A stretch of 64,000 bases of DNA from Prevotella sp. (GCA_031285905.1 JAITVH010000048.1:83645-147644); one strand, 5' to 3'. Positions 53,694 through 62,969 are shown, counted from the stretch's first letter. A program made the numbers and translations. Notes: generated by a model not told the origin, from the letters alone.

Positions 53694-54787
53694 GTGAGAG
53701 TATTTTTACTAAATCTATTATTATGCGGAATCGTTGCAGGCTTCTGCTCCTGTAAATCACCGACAACCGGCAGTGATACGGACGCCGCTGAGCAGACTGG
53801 TGTAAAAACCGGAGAGATCAGGGATATGGTACTTATCTATAATGGAGGAGCGCACAGGACAGTGGTATGGAACGAGGAGAAATTTGAGCCGTATGTTTCA
53901 GCACTGGATGCCGATAGGGAAACAAATAACTGGCTATTTGACGGATTCTTGTTTTTGGAAATACACGACGGTACGCATAGCTTTGCATCCGGGTATCGCC
54001 CTACTCCGGCTCGCAAAGAGCACTGGATAGGATTGATGGAAGGATACATGACTAACGGGAACGGCATCAAGGCTTTGAATAGTTGCCTTGAAAAAGCTAA
54101 AAAGAAATGTAAAGATCCGTTGCGAAAACGTAAAATAGTAATATCTTTACCTGAACCGATCCCAAATCAGAAAGATTGGGGAGAACTGGATGGCAAACAG
54201 CTTGATTTTTCGAATGACGGGGATCGTATTACGGCTTGTAAGTGGTACATAGATTATATCATCCGGCAATTTAAGACGGCTGATATGAAGAATGTGGAAC
54301 TTGCCGGTTTTTACTGGCTTGCGGAAGAAGCTACCAATACGCGGACATTTGTAAACGAAGTGGCGGACTATATACACAGCAAGAAGTATAGCTTTTACTG
54401 GATTCCTTACTTCAATTCGGATGGATATAACGAGTGGAAAAGCCTGGGATTCGATCAGGCATTTTTGCAGCCGAATCATTTTTTTAATGATGCATACCCG
54501 ATTCGAGGATAGATGCTGCCTGTGAACTGGCTGAAAGTCTGGGGATGTCGGTAGAGATGGAATTCGACGAAAATGCCGTTGAAGGGAAAGGACGGGCAAA
54601 GCGCTTGCGTGCTTATATCGATGGCTTCGGACGGAATAATATATTTGAAACAACAGACATTGCCTATTATCAGGGTGATCATGGATTATACCTGTTGAAG
54701 AACGGCTCTGAAAATGATAAAGCATTATATAAGGAGCTGACCGATATAATAGCCGACCGGCAGAAAAGAATAAAGAAAAGAAAATAA
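53694..54787 (+). pseudogene. DUF4855-like putative glycosidase, copy 4, single-base frameshift
   Basis: It starts with GTG at 53694 (no ATG is available) and carries the lipobox VAGFCSC, NWLFDGFLFLEIHDG, LPEPIPNQKDWGELDGK and AGFYWLAEEA. The frame ends at the TAG of 54510-54512 after NDAYPIRG. Adding one C at the CCC near 54500 restores the reading DSRIDAACELAESLGMSVEMEFDE and continues to 54787, giving 364 residues, the length of the intact copies. Thus one base is missing. It may be a real mutation, a phase-variable site or a sequencing error. It is more divergent than copies 1-3. Confidence 0.8.
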
Positions 54788-54856
54788 GGATATTTGGAGG
54801 TATCCCTTTGTATCGGATATTTCTAATGTGTATTTAGTTTAGGTGTATGTGTAAAA

Positions 54857-54900
54857 GAAGGAGGTTAAACCTAGGTCGGGTTTGCCTCCTTCCCATTTTT
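54857..54900 (+). terminator. Terminator after DUF4855 copy 4
   Basis: The arms GAAGGAGG...AAACC (54857-54871) and GGGTTTGCCTCCTTC (54878-54892) pair with a one-base bulge and are followed by a T-run at 54896-54900. It closes the sugar-use region. Confidence 0.8.
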
Positions 54901-54959
54901 TAAAGACCGGCTGTATTGTTTAAAAGCTCTAGAGTAAGAATCATTCATATATGGATAAA

Positions 54960-54999
54960 AAAAGAAGGTTAAAACCAATAGTGGTTTTAACCTTCTTTT
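54960..54999. terminator. Bidirectional terminator before the DUF3332 gene
   Basis: The 18-base arms 54960-54977 and 54982-54999 are perfect complements around a four-base loop, with A and T runs at the ends. It lies 20 bases past the minus-strand DUF3332 stop codon. Confidence 0.9.
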
Positions 55000-55019
55000 C
55001 TATCTTATACAGATATTTT

Positions 55020-55565
55020 TTATTTAGCAGCGAAAAACATTGCGTTTTCTACTGATTGGCGGAATGCCATAACTCCAGAGCCTGAAAGCTCTACGTTTCT
55101 TTCTTCACCGTTAGGCATGTAAACGATAGCTTTGTTGTCTTCGCCGATAGTTACCAGTTTAGTTGTTTTACCATCTGCAACAGAACTCCATGTATTAGAG
55201 TCTTTGTCATATACAAGGCTCATTTGCTGTCCTTCTTCGTTTTGAATGTTATAGCCATTTTCTAAAGTTTCAACAGTATAGATACCGTTTTCACCTTGTA
55301 CTTTCTTTACGATTCCGGCTTCAACAGGATTGTCTCCTGTCCAGAATTCGATAGAGTTGATAACAAGAATGTCAGCTAGCATAGCAACCTCATAAACAGG
55401 TACAATCCACAATGCGATAAATACCAGTTCGTTTACAAATTTACTATCTATACCTTGGTTCCAGTTCAATACTTTTTTGGATAAGTTGAATGATCCTATA
55501 CAAGAACTGAAAAGGAAAACACTTACTAATGCTACGGTTGCAAGTTTAAATAAATTTTTCTTCAT
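55020..55565 (-). CDS. DUF3332 family lipoprotein
   Basis: This 181-residue lipoprotein has the signal VALVSVFLFSSC (Cys about residue 22), then SFNLSKKVLNWNQGIDSKFVNEL and a hydrophobic segment (LVFIALWIVPVYEVAMLADIL), the usual DUF3332 pattern. The C-terminal part is beta-rich, with paired strands ending in AFRQSVENAMFFAAK. The function of this family is unknown. It has its own -7 element at 55606-55599 and strong terminators on the other side, so it is a single-gene unit. Confidence 0.82.
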   Translation of the reverse strand: MKKNLFKLATVALVSVFLFSSCIGSFNLSKKVLNWNQGIDSKFVNELVFIALWIVPVYEVAMLADILVINSIEFWTGDNPVEAGIVKKVQGENGIYTVETLENGYNIQNEEGQQMSLVYDKDSNTWSSVADGKTTKLVTIGEDNKAIVYMPNGEERNVELSGSGVMAFRQSVENAMFFAAK

Positions 55566-55598
55566 ACTCTAAGTTTATGTTTAGTTAGACAATCTTCA

Positions 55599-55606
55599 CA
55601 AAGATA
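55599..55606 (-). promoter_or_regulatory. -7 element upstream of the DUF3332 gene
   Basis: Reads TATCTTTG on the minus strand, an exact TAnnTTTG match 34 bases before the start codon. No -33 TTG is visible. Confidence 0.55.
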
Positions 55607-55705
55607 TAATAAAATTATAAAAAATGTTTGGGAACCGGATTTTTATTAAAGTATATTGAGCTAAAAGGAAGAGATAAATTATAATGAATTAATTTAGTAT
55701 TTTAT

Positions 55706-55713
55706 TATATTTG
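55706..55713 (+). promoter_or_regulatory. -7 element upstream of ssb
   Basis: TATATTTG followed by CA is an exact match to the consensus. It puts the transcript start near 55720, so the in-frame ATG at 55711 cannot be used and ssb must start at 55744. Confidence 0.6.
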
Positions 55714-55743
55714 CACATATGTATAATTTATAATATCACGCTA

Positions 55744-56208
55744 ATGTCTGTAAATAAAGTTATATTAATAGGGAATGTCGGCAAAGACCCGGATGTAAAA
55801 TATTTTGATAATGGGAGTGCAGTAGCTAATTTTACGTTAGCTACTACCGAAAGGGGATATACCGCAGCTAACGGTACTCAGATACCCGACCGTACCGAGT
55901 GGCATAACATCGTATGCTGGAGAGGGCTGGCTAAGGTTGCCGAACAATTTGTAAAGCGTGGGTCACAAGTATATATCGAGGGGAAGATCCGTTCCCGTAC
56001 TTATGATGATGCTAATGGGGTGAAACGGTATATAAATGAAATATATGCCGATAATCTGGAATTATTAGGCAGTCGCCGCAGAGAGGGTGATGGTAATAAT
56101 GAAAATATACCATACACTCCTCCGGTTAATGATACATTCCTGGCAGGAAATAGTACATCGTTTAATCTGCCAAACAATATGTCGGATGATGATGATCTGC
56201 CATTCTAA
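55744..56208 (+). CDS. ssb: Single-stranded DNA-binding protein
   Basis: This 154-residue protein binds single-stranded DNA during replication and repair. The OB fold covers residues 1-110: MSVNKVILIGNVGKDPDVKY, SAVANFTLATTERGY and EWHNIVCWRGLAKVAEQFVK. A flexible linker rich in Asn, Pro and Gly ends in the acidic tip DDDDLPF, which recruits partner proteins. The start is fixed by the promoter position. It precedes gldD, as in other Bacteroidetes, where ssb and gldD lie close together. Confidence 0.95.
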   Translation: MSVNKVILIGNVGKDPDVKYFDNGSAVANFTLATTERGYTAANGTQIPDRTEWHNIVCWRGLAKVAEQFVKRGSQVYIEGKIRSRTYDDANGVKRYINEIYADNLELLGSRRREGDGNNENIPYTPPVNDTFLAGNSTSFNLPNNMSDDDDLPF

Positions 56209-56240
56209 TTCGGAGTAATAAAATATAAAAAGATATTTAA

Positions 56241-56284
56241 ACAGATTAAACATGAATGAATAAAGTGTTTAGTCTGTCTCTTTT
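56241..56284 (+). terminator. Hairpin between ssb and gldD
   Basis: The arms ACAGATTAAACAT (56241-56253) and GTGTTTAGTCTGT (56265-56277) pair with two G-T wobbles and are followed by a CTCTTTTT run. It is a probable terminator, so gldD may depend on read-through. Confidence 0.7.
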
Positions 56285-56298
56285 TAAAAGCTTGTAAT

Positions 56299-56865
56299 AT
56301 GCGTGTAATTATTTTATTAACGGTATTATGCTTTATATTCATTTCTTGTAATGAATATACTCCCAAACCTAATGCCTATCCCCGTATAGAACGGCAGGAA
56401 AGCGGAACAGATACCTTTATATATTCTAATTTCTCTTTTCTATATCCTCAAGTAGCAAAAATAGAGAGAATAAAGAACGAAGGAGATAGTAAATTTTGGT
56501 TTAACATTGCATATCTTCAATACGATGCAACAATTCATTGTACCTATCTGAAACTGGATAGAAATAGTTTACCCAAAATGTTAGACGAAGCATATCATTT
56601 CGCTTACGATCATGCATCGAAAGCAGAAAGCATCTCGCAAATTCAATATTCCGATTCTTTACATAAAAATACTGGGATACTATATGATATAAGTGGGCAG
56701 GTTGCCTCTCCTGTACAATTTTATATTACAGATAATGTTTCTAACTTTATAAGAGGGGCTCTTTATTTTAACCGGGAAGTCAAAATGGATTCAGTCTCTC
56801 CTGTTGTTCAATATATACGGCAAGATATAATAAAATTGATGGAGTCGGTACAGTGGAGTAACTGA
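56299..56865 (+). CDS. gldD: GldD-type lipoprotein
   Basis: This 188-residue lipoprotein has the lipobox LCFIFISC (Cys about residue 17) followed by NEYTPKPNAYPRIERQ, the typical P-K-P-x-x-Y-x-R-I start of GldD. The body includes FWFNIAYLQYDATIHCTYL. GldD is needed for gliding in Flavobacterium. In non-gliding Bacteroidales its task is not settled; a link to the type IX secretion apparatus or envelope is possible. Length is normal and the neighbourhood, next to ssb, is conserved. Confidence 0.85.
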   Translation: MRVIILLTVLCFIFISCNEYTPKPNAYPRIERQESGTDTFIYSNFSFLYPQVAKIERIKNEGDSKFWFNIAYLQYDATIHCTYLKLDRNSLPKMLDEAYHFAYDHASKAESISQIQYSDSLHKNTGILYDISGQVASPVQFYITDNVSNFIRGALYFNREVKMDSVSPVVQYIRQDIIKLMESVQWSN

Positions 56866-56926
56866 CTGATAGATAAAGAATATTAATTGAGTTCAAAACC
56901 ATAAATGACATTAAACTATTTTTTCC

Positions 56927-56934
56927 TACCTTTG
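56927..56934 (+). promoter_or_regulatory. -7 element upstream of the DUF1599-to-SPOR gene group
   Basis: TACCTTTG is an exact consensus match 25 bases before the start codon at 56960. No -33 TTG at normal spacing. It starts a run of genes in the same direction up to tpiA. Confidence 0.6.
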
Positions 56935-56959
56935 TAGCCTGAAAAATAGAGATGTTGTA

Positions 56960-57511
56960 ATGATAGATACCAAGCAGCAGTTTGAACATGTTATAGCAGT
57001 ATGCCGTCAGCTTTTTGCCAATAAATTGAAAGATTATGGCGCCTCCTGGCGTATTCTTCGGCCGCAGTCGGTAACAGACCAGATATTAATCAAAGCAAAA
57101 CGTATAAGGAGCATTGAGGAAAAGGGTATCAGCCGTATAAATGAAGGAATTACTTCAGAATTTATAGGTATTGTCAACTATGGTATTATCGGCCTTATTC
57201 AATTGGAACTGGGATATTCGGATAATGTAGATATTGGAGAAACAGAAGTTCTCTCCTTGTATGATAAACATATGACCGAAACAAAGGAACTAATGTATGA
57301 CAAGAATCATGATTATGACGAGGCTTGGCGTTCTATGCGGATCAGTTCTTATACCGATCTTATCCTGACAAAAATATACCGGACAAAACAGATAGAGGAA
57401 AACGAGGGGAAAACAATTGTATCCGAAGGCATCGCCGCCAACTATATGGATATGGTTAATTATTCATTGTTCGGATTAATCAAACTGGTGTATCCCGAAA
57501 TAGAAGATTGA
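56960..57511 (+). CDS. DUF1599 family protein
   Basis: This 183-residue cytoplasmic protein contains two similar halves: KDYGASWRILRPQSVTDQIL (about residues 23-42) and HDYDEAWRSMRISSYTDLIL (about 115-134), each followed by a K-x-x-R-x-x-x-I-E-E helix and an N-Y segment. This internal repeat is the hallmark of DUF1599 of Bacteroidetes. The function is not known; the helical fold may relate to MazG-like nucleotide enzymes, but this is speculation. It lies nine bases before the DoxX-type gene. Confidence 0.85.
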   Translation: MIDTKQQFEHVIAVCRQLFANKLKDYGASWRILRPQSVTDQILIKAKRIRSIEEKGISRINEGITSEFIGIVNYGIIGLIQLELGYSDNVDIGETEVLSLYDKHMTETKELMYDKNHDYDEAWRSMRISSYTDLILTKIYRTKQIEENEGKTIVSEGIAANYMDMVNYSLFGLIKLVYPEIED

Positions 57512-57520
57512 GTCTCAGGT

Positions 57521-58843
57521 ATGGATAATAAGAATAAGATAATAAAAGTATTTGTAGAGATTTCCAGAATAATACTGGGAGTCACATTTATTTTTTCAGG
57601 ATTTGTAAAGGCTGTAGATCCTTTCGGTTTTGCATATAAGATAGAAGACTATTTCACAGCATTCGGCCTGTCCTCATTATCTTTCCTTTCTTTCCCCATA
57701 TCGGCGTTCATGTGCATCCTTGAATTTGCCATGGGTGCCTGTATGCTTTTCGGGCTTTACCGAAAATGGAATTCACGCCTGATGCTGCTTGTCATGATTT
57801 TTATGACAATGCTCACATTATATCTGGCGATAGCAAATCCGGTGAGTGACTGTGGTTGCTTTGGTGACTTCATGATCATTACAAACTGGCAGACATTTTA
57901 TAAAAATATAGTGCTGCTTGCCTGTTCTATATTTGTCTTTTTCTATCATGAACGGATTAGTAATCTCTTTACAGGAAAAACTTACTGGCTGGCCTTTCTC
58001 TATATATTCATATTCATAGGTTTATTCGTATTCCGTAATTACCTGCTGAATCCGGTATTCGATTTCCGCCCATACAAAGTAGGGGCGAATATTGCAGAAT
58101 TGATGGATGTAGAAGAAGGTAAGGGACGCGAAGAAAAATCCATCCTGATATATGAGAAAGATGGAAAACAGCAGGAATTTACAGAAGATAATTATCCATG
58201 GGAAGACAGTACATGGGTATTTGTCAGGATGGAAAACAAGGTAATAAATGAAGGTGAAAGTTCACCGATAAAAGACTTTGTAATAAACAGGTTATATTTC
58301 GATAATCAGAAAGCAGGGCTTGTTCATCAGGAAGATATCACAGAAGAAGTCCTTTCAGATACCAATTATGTTTTCTTAATGATATCTCCATATTTAGAAA
58401 AGATGAGTTACTCTTATCTGAGTAGTTTTGAAGATGTGGAGAATTATGCAAACGATAGGGGATATCAATTTTATTGTTTAACTGCTTCTACGACAGATGA
58501 AATCTTAAAGTGGTCTAACGAGAATGTGATCAGTTTTTCATTCTGTACCATGGATGACCGGGCTTTGAAGACAATTATCCGTTCAAACCCGGGGCTTGTA
58601 TTGATGAAGGACGGCGTGATAATAAATAAATGGGCAGACATAAGTGTGCCGGGAGAAAAGGATTTGAATATGCCTTTAGAAGATTTACCCTATGGGCAGT
58701 TGAGAGATATGAAGGAGGAAGATAAGGCTAATCTCTTCTATATCTGTATGTCTTTCATCTTGCCATTATTGGCCTTAAAGATATTCGACTTTCTTGTCTT
58801 CAGAAAGAATAAGGAAGTAAGGAAAGCAGAAGATAAAGAATAA
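57521..58843 (+). CDS. BT_3928 family DoxX-type membrane protein
   Basis: This 440-residue protein has an N-terminal DoxX-like domain with about four membrane helices (ISRIILGVTFIFSGFVKAVDPF at the start, then NPVSDCGCFGDF near residue 113 with two cysteines). A fifth helix lies near 152-173. A large soluble part (about 180-400) with a thioredoxin-like look follows, and a last helix ends near 425. It matches the BT_3928 type, a family usually encoded upstream of tpiA, as here. A role in envelope redox chemistry is a reasonable guess. Confidence 0.82.
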   Translation: MDNKNKIIKVFVEISRIILGVTFIFSGFVKAVDPFGFAYKIEDYFTAFGLSSLSFLSFPISAFMCILEFAMGACMLFGLYRKWNSRLMLLVMIFMTMLTLYLAIANPVSDCGCFGDFMIITNWQTFYKNIVLLACSIFVFFYHERISNLFTGKTYWLAFLYIFIFIGLFVFRNYLLNPVFDFRPYKVGANIAELMDVEEGKGREEKSILIYEKDGKQQEFTEDNYPWEDSTWVFVRMENKVINEGESSPIKDFVINRLYFDNQKAGLVHQEDITEEVLSDTNYVFLMISPYLEKMSYSYLSSFEDVENYANDRGYQFYCLTASTTDEILKWSNENVISFSFCTMDDRALKTIIRSNPGLVLMKDGVIINKWADISVPGEKDLNMPLEDLPYGQLRDMKEEDKANLFYICMSFILPLLALKIFDFLVFRKNKEVRKAEDKE

Positions 58844-58876
58844 TATAGAATATTTATATAAAACAGTTTAAAGATT

Positions 58877-59623
58877 ATGAGGAAAAACATTGTTGCAGGA
58901 AACTGGAAAATGAACAAAAACCTACAGGAAGGCGTGGCTTTTGCAAAAGAACTGGAAGCTGCTCTTGCAGGTAAAACACTAAAATGTGAAGTAGTTATCG
59001 GTACACCATTCATTCATTTGGCGAGTATTACTTCGGCTACAAAACTGAATGTTGCTGCTCAAAACTGTGCTGATAAGGCTTCCGGAGCATATACCGGAGA
59101 AGTTTCGGCTGCAATGGTAGCTTCTACAGGAGCAAAATATGTTATTCTTGGCCACTCTGAGCGCCGTACTTATTATGGTGAAACAGACTCTCTTCTTAAA
59201 GAGAAAGTAAAGCTGGCTCTTGAAAACGGGCTGAGTCCGATTTTCTGCATCGGCGAAACTAAAGATGAAAGAGAAAAAAACATACACTTCGATGTAGTAA
59301 AACGTCAGACTGTAGATGCACTATTTGATCTTTCAGCCGAAGAGTTTTCAAAAATAGTTATCGCTTATGAGCCTGTATGGGCTATCGGTACAGGGCTTAC
59401 AGCAACATCGGCTCAAGCTCAGGAAATGCATGCCTATATCCGTAAGACTATATCTGAAAAATATGGTAATGAAGTAGCTGACAATACAACTATCCTTTAT
59501 GGAGGTAGTGCCAATGGCGGTAATGCGAAAGAATTGTTCGCCTGTCCGGATATCGACGGAGGTCTTATTGGCGGAGCATCTCTCGATGTAGAGAAATTTA
59601 TGCCAGTGATCGAAGGGTTTTAA
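58877..59623 (+). CDS. tpiA: Triosephosphate isomerase
   Basis: This 248-residue enzyme interconverts dihydroxyacetone phosphate and glyceraldehyde 3-phosphate in glycolysis. Active-site residues are visible: N9 and K11 in AGNWKMNK, the histidine in [10 protein letters not shown] (about residue 98), the glutamate in [11 protein letters not shown] (about 170), and the phosphate-binding [11 protein letters not shown] and [10 protein letters not shown] loops. The length is normal. It follows the DoxX-type gene by 33 bases and ends in a terminator. Confidence 0.97.
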   Translation: MRKNIVAGNWKMNKNLQEGVAFAKELEAALAGKTLKCEVVIGTPFIHLASITSATKLNVAAQNCADKASGAYTGEVSAAMVASTGAKYVILGHSERRTYYGETDSLLKEKVKLALENGLSPIFCIGETKDEREKNIHFDVVKRQTVDALFDLSAEEFSKIVIAYEPVWAIGTGLTATSAQAQEMHAYIRKTISEKYGNEVADNTTILYGGSANGGNAKELFACPDIDGGLIGGASLDVEKFMPVIEGF

Positions 59624-59642
59624 AACCATTTTTATTATAAAG

Positions 59643-59679
59643 ATGTGAGGCTTGTATAAGGCCTCACATTGTCTCTTTT
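59643..59679 (+). terminator. Terminator after tpiA
   Basis: The arms ATGTGAGGC (59643-59651) and GCCTCACAT (59661-59669) are perfect complements, followed by TGTCTCTTTT. Confidence 0.8.
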
Positions 59680-59692
59680 ATAACAACAGCTT

Positions 59693-60190
59693 ATGAAAAA
59701 GAGTATTTACATCATTTTTACTTTATTCTTATTTACAACTGCTACTTTTGCTCAAAACGAAGGTGCTAATATCATCGCAGAGTTGAACACTTACAGAGCA
59801 GGACAGGGCAGAGTAAAAATAATGCAGGATGAAGTTATCGACGGATTGTTGGCAATACACCAGCAGACAGACACTACCCGTAGGCTTGGCGTACTGGAAC
59901 ATGCTGCCGAATATGAGAAAGTAAGAGGATTCAGAATACAGGTCTATTCTGGTAATAATCAGGCAGTTTCTAAAAATGAAGCATTCTCGAGAAAGGCGCA
60001 GGTTGAAAGTGCTTTTCCTGAGCTGGATGCAGAAGTGATATCCAGACTACCGTTCTGGAGGCTTCGTGTAGGGCATTTCCTGAAAAGAGAAGATGCCGAA
60101 ATCGTACTCCAGGAGATGAAAAAAGCTTTACCAAGGATGGCAAAAGAGATGTATGTTGTTCCGGATGAAGTAAAACGCCCGGTAAAGTGA
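59693..60190 (+). CDS. SPOR domain protein, exported
   Basis: This 165-residue protein has a signal peptide (IIFTLFLFTTATFAQ). The C-terminal 80 residues form a SPOR domain: RGFRIQVYSGNNQAVSKNEA, AEVISRLPFWRLRVGHF and AEIVLQEMKKALP. SPOR domains bind denuded septal peptidoglycan. It is encoded directly after tpiA, as in other Bacteroidales, although the terminator between them suggests separate control. A role in division or envelope maintenance is inferred. Confidence 0.88.
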   Translation: MKKSIYIIFTLFLFTTATFAQNEGANIIAELNTYRAGQGRVKIMQDEVIDGLLAIHQQTDTTRRLGVLEHAAEYEKVRGFRIQVYSGNNQAVSKNEAFSRKAQVESAFPELDAEVISRLPFWRLRVGHFLKREDAEIVLQEMKKALPRMAKEMYVVPDEVKRPVK

Positions 60191-60556
60191 ATTTGAATAG
60201 GTAAGGCTATTGTTTTATCTTTTTATTTCCAATTTATCTATAGTTTTAATCAGTTGAAAGTTGACAATTGAAAATTGAAAGCGAGAATAGTTCTTTGAAT
60301 TAAAAATCGACGGAGTCAAAAATTGGGAAGAAAGTGTTACATCTGTTACTTTTTAGTTAAAATTGGTTGATTGTCATGTTGAGGTTACGAAGCATCTCAT
60401 TTGAAATGTAAGGAGATCCTTCCTACCGTCAGAAACAACGTTCGGCAGAGCGAAGTGGAGCCAATGACAAAGACAAAAGGCTAACGGTTATCAATTAATA
60501 GGCAAAAGTGTTACCTTTGTCACCTTTTAGTTAAAATAATATTATATATCTTCACA
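60191..60556. repeat. Repeat-filled gap before folE
   Basis: No gene is present. At about 60328-60362 there is a decayed copy of the 40-base module. At about 60366-60475 lies a decayed copy of the module shared by 12709 and 44894 (GGAGATCCTTCC is conserved). At 60478-60490 there is a short TAGC-family remnant. At 60497-60536 a near-perfect copy of the 40-base module lies, inverted relative to 12650. The order of modules mirrors that of the array upstream of the FKBP gene. Confidence 0.75.
60497..60536 (+). promoter_or_regulatory. 40-base dispersed repeat carrying a -7 element, upstream of folE
   Basis: This copy matches the reverse complement of 12650-12689 at 39 of 40 positions. It contains TACCTTTG at 60512-60519, 38 bases before the folE start codon. 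A TTA lies 21 bases upstream in place of the -33 TTG. This places the transcript start near 60526. Confidence 0.6.
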
Positions 60557-61117
60557 ATGCAAGAAGAAAAGACAGAGCAGCTGGCTAACCACTATAAAAG
60601 CATTATAGACCTTTTGGGAGAAGACTCAGACCGTGAAGGCCTCATTGCTACTCCTGACAGGGTGGCCAAAGCCATGCAATTCCTGACAAAAGGCTACTGC
60701 GAAGACCCTAAGGAAATATTGAACAAGGCCCTCTTTAAAGAGGATTACAGGCAAATGGTGATTGTGAAAGATATTGACTTTTACTCTCTTTGCGAACACC
60801 ATATGCTTCCGTTTTGGGGAAAGGCACATGTGGCTTATATACCTAACGGGTATATTACAGGACTAAGCAAGATTGCGCGCGTGGTTGATGTTTTTGCCCG
60901 GCGGCTTCAGGTGCAGGAGCGAATGACATTGCAGATAAAAGAATGTATACAGAAGACTCTTAATCCATTAGGTGTAATGGTGGTGATAGAGGCTCAACAT
61001 ATGTGTATGCAGATGCGGGGAGTGGAAAAACAAAACTCTACCACTACCACATCTGATTTTACAGGAGTATTTAATCAGGCAAAAACCCGTGAAGAATTTA
61101 TAAACCTTATAAGGTAA
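60557..61117 (+). CDS. folE: GTP cyclohydrolase I
   Basis: This 186-residue enzyme converts GTP into dihydroneopterin triphosphate, the first step of folate synthesis. Zinc ligands lie in [20 protein letters not shown] (about residues 75-94), a third in [11 protein letters not shown] (about 149-159), and [12 protein letters not shown] is the conserved substrate-binding block. The length is normal for the bacterial form. The gene is preceded by a repeat-borne -7 element and followed by a terminator, so it forms its own unit. Confidence 0.97.
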   Translation: MQEEKTEQLANHYKSIIDLLGEDSDREGLIATPDRVAKAMQFLTKGYCEDPKEILNKALFKEDYRQMVIVKDIDFYSLCEHHMLPFWGKAHVAYIPNGYITGLSKIARVVDVFARRLQVQERMTLQIKECIQKTLNPLGVMVVIEAQHMCMQMRGVEKQNSTTTTSDFTGVFNQAKTREEFINLIR

Positions 61118-61143
61118 TAAATTGTTTATCACATACTGATTGC

Positions 61144-61178
61144 ACGAGGTATCCTGTATGAAGGTTAGCCTCGTTTTT
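61144..61178 (+). terminator. Terminator after folE
   Basis: The stem ACGAGG...CCTCGT (61144-61149 with 61169-61174), extended inside by partly paired bases, is followed by a T-run, 27 bases after the stop codon. Confidence 0.75.
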
Positions 61179-61198
61179 TTATTAAGGACAGATTGGTT

Positions 61199-61858
61199 AT
61201 GATTCTATATGACATACATACTCATTCATTGAAAGATGACAGGCAGGATACTGAAGTCCGGTATATCCTGAATACTTCACCTGTCAATTTTACTTCTGAA
61301 AAAGAAAAGGAGATACATAATGTATGGTTTTCGTGTGGAATCCACCCATGGGATGCTGATAATACTTCATCTTTGGATTTATTATCCGGGTATGTAAAAG
61401 ACGAAAGAGTTGTCGCAATTGGTGAAGCAGGATTAGATAAATTGAAAGGCCCGCCGATAAAGACGCAAATAGAAATATTTAGGAGTCAGATAGAACTGGC
61501 TGTTCAGGAACAAAAACCACTAATTATCCATTGTGTAAAGGCTTGGGACGAACTTATCGCTTTATATAAAGAATATAAGACAGACCTTCCCTGGATATTA
61601 CATGGCTTCAGGGGAAATTCTGAACAAACGAAACAACTGGCTACTCTTGGCTTCAAATTCTCGATTGGTGAGCATTTCAATAAGGAAGCAGTTACTCATA
61701 TTCCATTAGACTCATTATTTTGTGAAACAGATATGTCGGATGTTTCAATTAGTAATGTTTATGAGGCTTTGTCTTTGGATTTGCAAATAGATATTGATCT
61801 TTTTGTCAGTGAAATTGATAATAATATACGTAAATATTTTAAATTTGTATCAGAATGA
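61199..61858 (+). CDS. TatD family metal-dependent hydrolase
   Basis: This 219-residue TIM-barrel protein has metal-binding motifs: H7-T-H9 in YDIHTHSL, VAIGEAGLD, IHCVKAWDEL, LHGFRGN and the final FCETDMSD. These are the TatD-type DNase/hydrolase signatures. It is shorter than classical TatD (about 260 residues), a form common in Bacteroidales. I chose the ATG at 61199; the frame begins with a TTG six bases earlier. It may act in DNA repair or degradation. Confidence 0.88.
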   Translation: MILYDIHTHSLKDDRQDTEVRYILNTSPVNFTSEKEKEIHNVWFSCGIHPWDADNTSSLDLLSGYVKDERVVAIGEAGLDKLKGPPIKTQIEIFRSQIELAVQEQKPLIIHCVKAWDELIALYKEYKTDLPWILHGFRGNSEQTKQLATLGFKFSIGEHFNKEAVTHIPLDSLFCETDMSDVSISNVYEALSLDLQIDIDLFVSEIDNNIRKYFKFVSE

Positions 61859-61904
61859 TATTGTTGGCTGGCTATGTATATATGACCAATACTAATTATT
61901 TTCT

Positions 61905-62969
61905 ATGATTGATGTTAATGCACATATTCTTTTGATATATACCGGGGGAACGATTGGTATGATTGAGAATCCAAAGACCGGTTCTCTCGAGCCATTTGAT
62001 TTTGCTCATTTGACTAGCCATCTTCCCGAACTCCAGAGATTTCGTTTTCAAGTGGATCATATTGTTTTCGATCCTGTTTTCGATTCATCCGAGGTGACGC
62101 CTGAACATTGGAAAAGAATTGTACGGACAATAGAAAAACATTATAATCAATATGACGGATTCGTTATACTGCATGGTACCGATACAATGGCATATACGGC
62201 ATCTGCCCTGAGTTTTATGATAGAGAATTTGCATAAGCCCGTAGTGCTTACCGGGGCACAACTACCTATAGGTAAACTACGTACTGATGCAAAAGAGAAC
62301 CTTATCACCGCATTGGAAATAGCCGCGGATAAAGACATATTGGGCAATCCAATCGTACCCGAAGTATGCATTTTCTTTCAGAATGATCTATTGAGAGGAA
62401 ACAGGTCGACGAAAGTAAATGCAGATAATTTCAATGCGTTCAAATCCTATAATTATCCTAATTTAGGAAAGTCTGGTATCCAGATTCGGTACGACAGAAA
62501 AGCAATACTACAGCCCGATTATGATAAGAAAACGATCTTCCATTATTATCTCGATTCGCGGATAGCATCATTGCGTTTATTCCCCGGAATAAGCAAATAT
62601 ACGGTCGAAACCATTCTTTCCCTTAAAGATATCAGAGCTATTATTCTCGAAACCTACGGATCGGGTAATGCTCCACTTTCCCCTTGGTTTTTAGACCAGA
62701 TAAGAAATGCTGTAAGAAGGGATGTTATCATTGTCAATATCACTCAGTGCAAGATAGGTATGGTAGATATGCAGCGATACGAAACGGGGAGGGAATTGCT
62801 TAAGGCCGGGGTTATTAGTGGGTTTGACTCTACATTCGAATCGGCCGTAGCCAAATTGATGTTTCTCATAGGCCATAAGTATGATAAAGAAGATATTAAT
62901 ATCAGAATGCGGGTGCCTCTTGTAGGTGAAATAACACGTCCGGAAGACAGAGTAAATGAAAAAATATGA
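61905..62969 (+). CDS. ansA: Type I L-asparaginase
   Basis: This 354-residue enzyme hydrolyses asparagine to aspartate and ammonia in the cytoplasm; no signal peptide is present. The two threonine motifs are T-G-G-T-I-G (13-18) and LHGTDTMAYTASAL (about 88-101), and the TGAQLPIGKLRTDAKEN block follows. The length fits the cytoplasmic type I form. It overlaps the start of the next gene by 14 bases, so the two are coupled. Confidence 0.93.
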   Translation: MIDVNAHILLIYTGGTIGMIENPKTGSLEPFDFAHLTSHLPELQRFRFQVDHIVFDPVFDSSEVTPEHWKRIVRTIEKHYNQYDGFVILHGTDTMAYTASALSFMIENLHKPVVLTGAQLPIGKLRTDAKENLITALEIAADKDILGNPIVPEVCIFFQNDLLRGNRSTKVNADNFNAFKSYNYPNLGKSGIQIRYDRKAILQPDYDKKTIFHYYLDSRIASLRLFPGISKYTVETILSLKDIRAIILETYGSGNAPLSPWFLDQIRNAVRRDVIIVNITQCKIGMVDMQRYETGRELLKAGVISGFDSTFESAVAKLMFLIGHKYDKEDINIRMRVPLVGEITRPEDRVNEKI

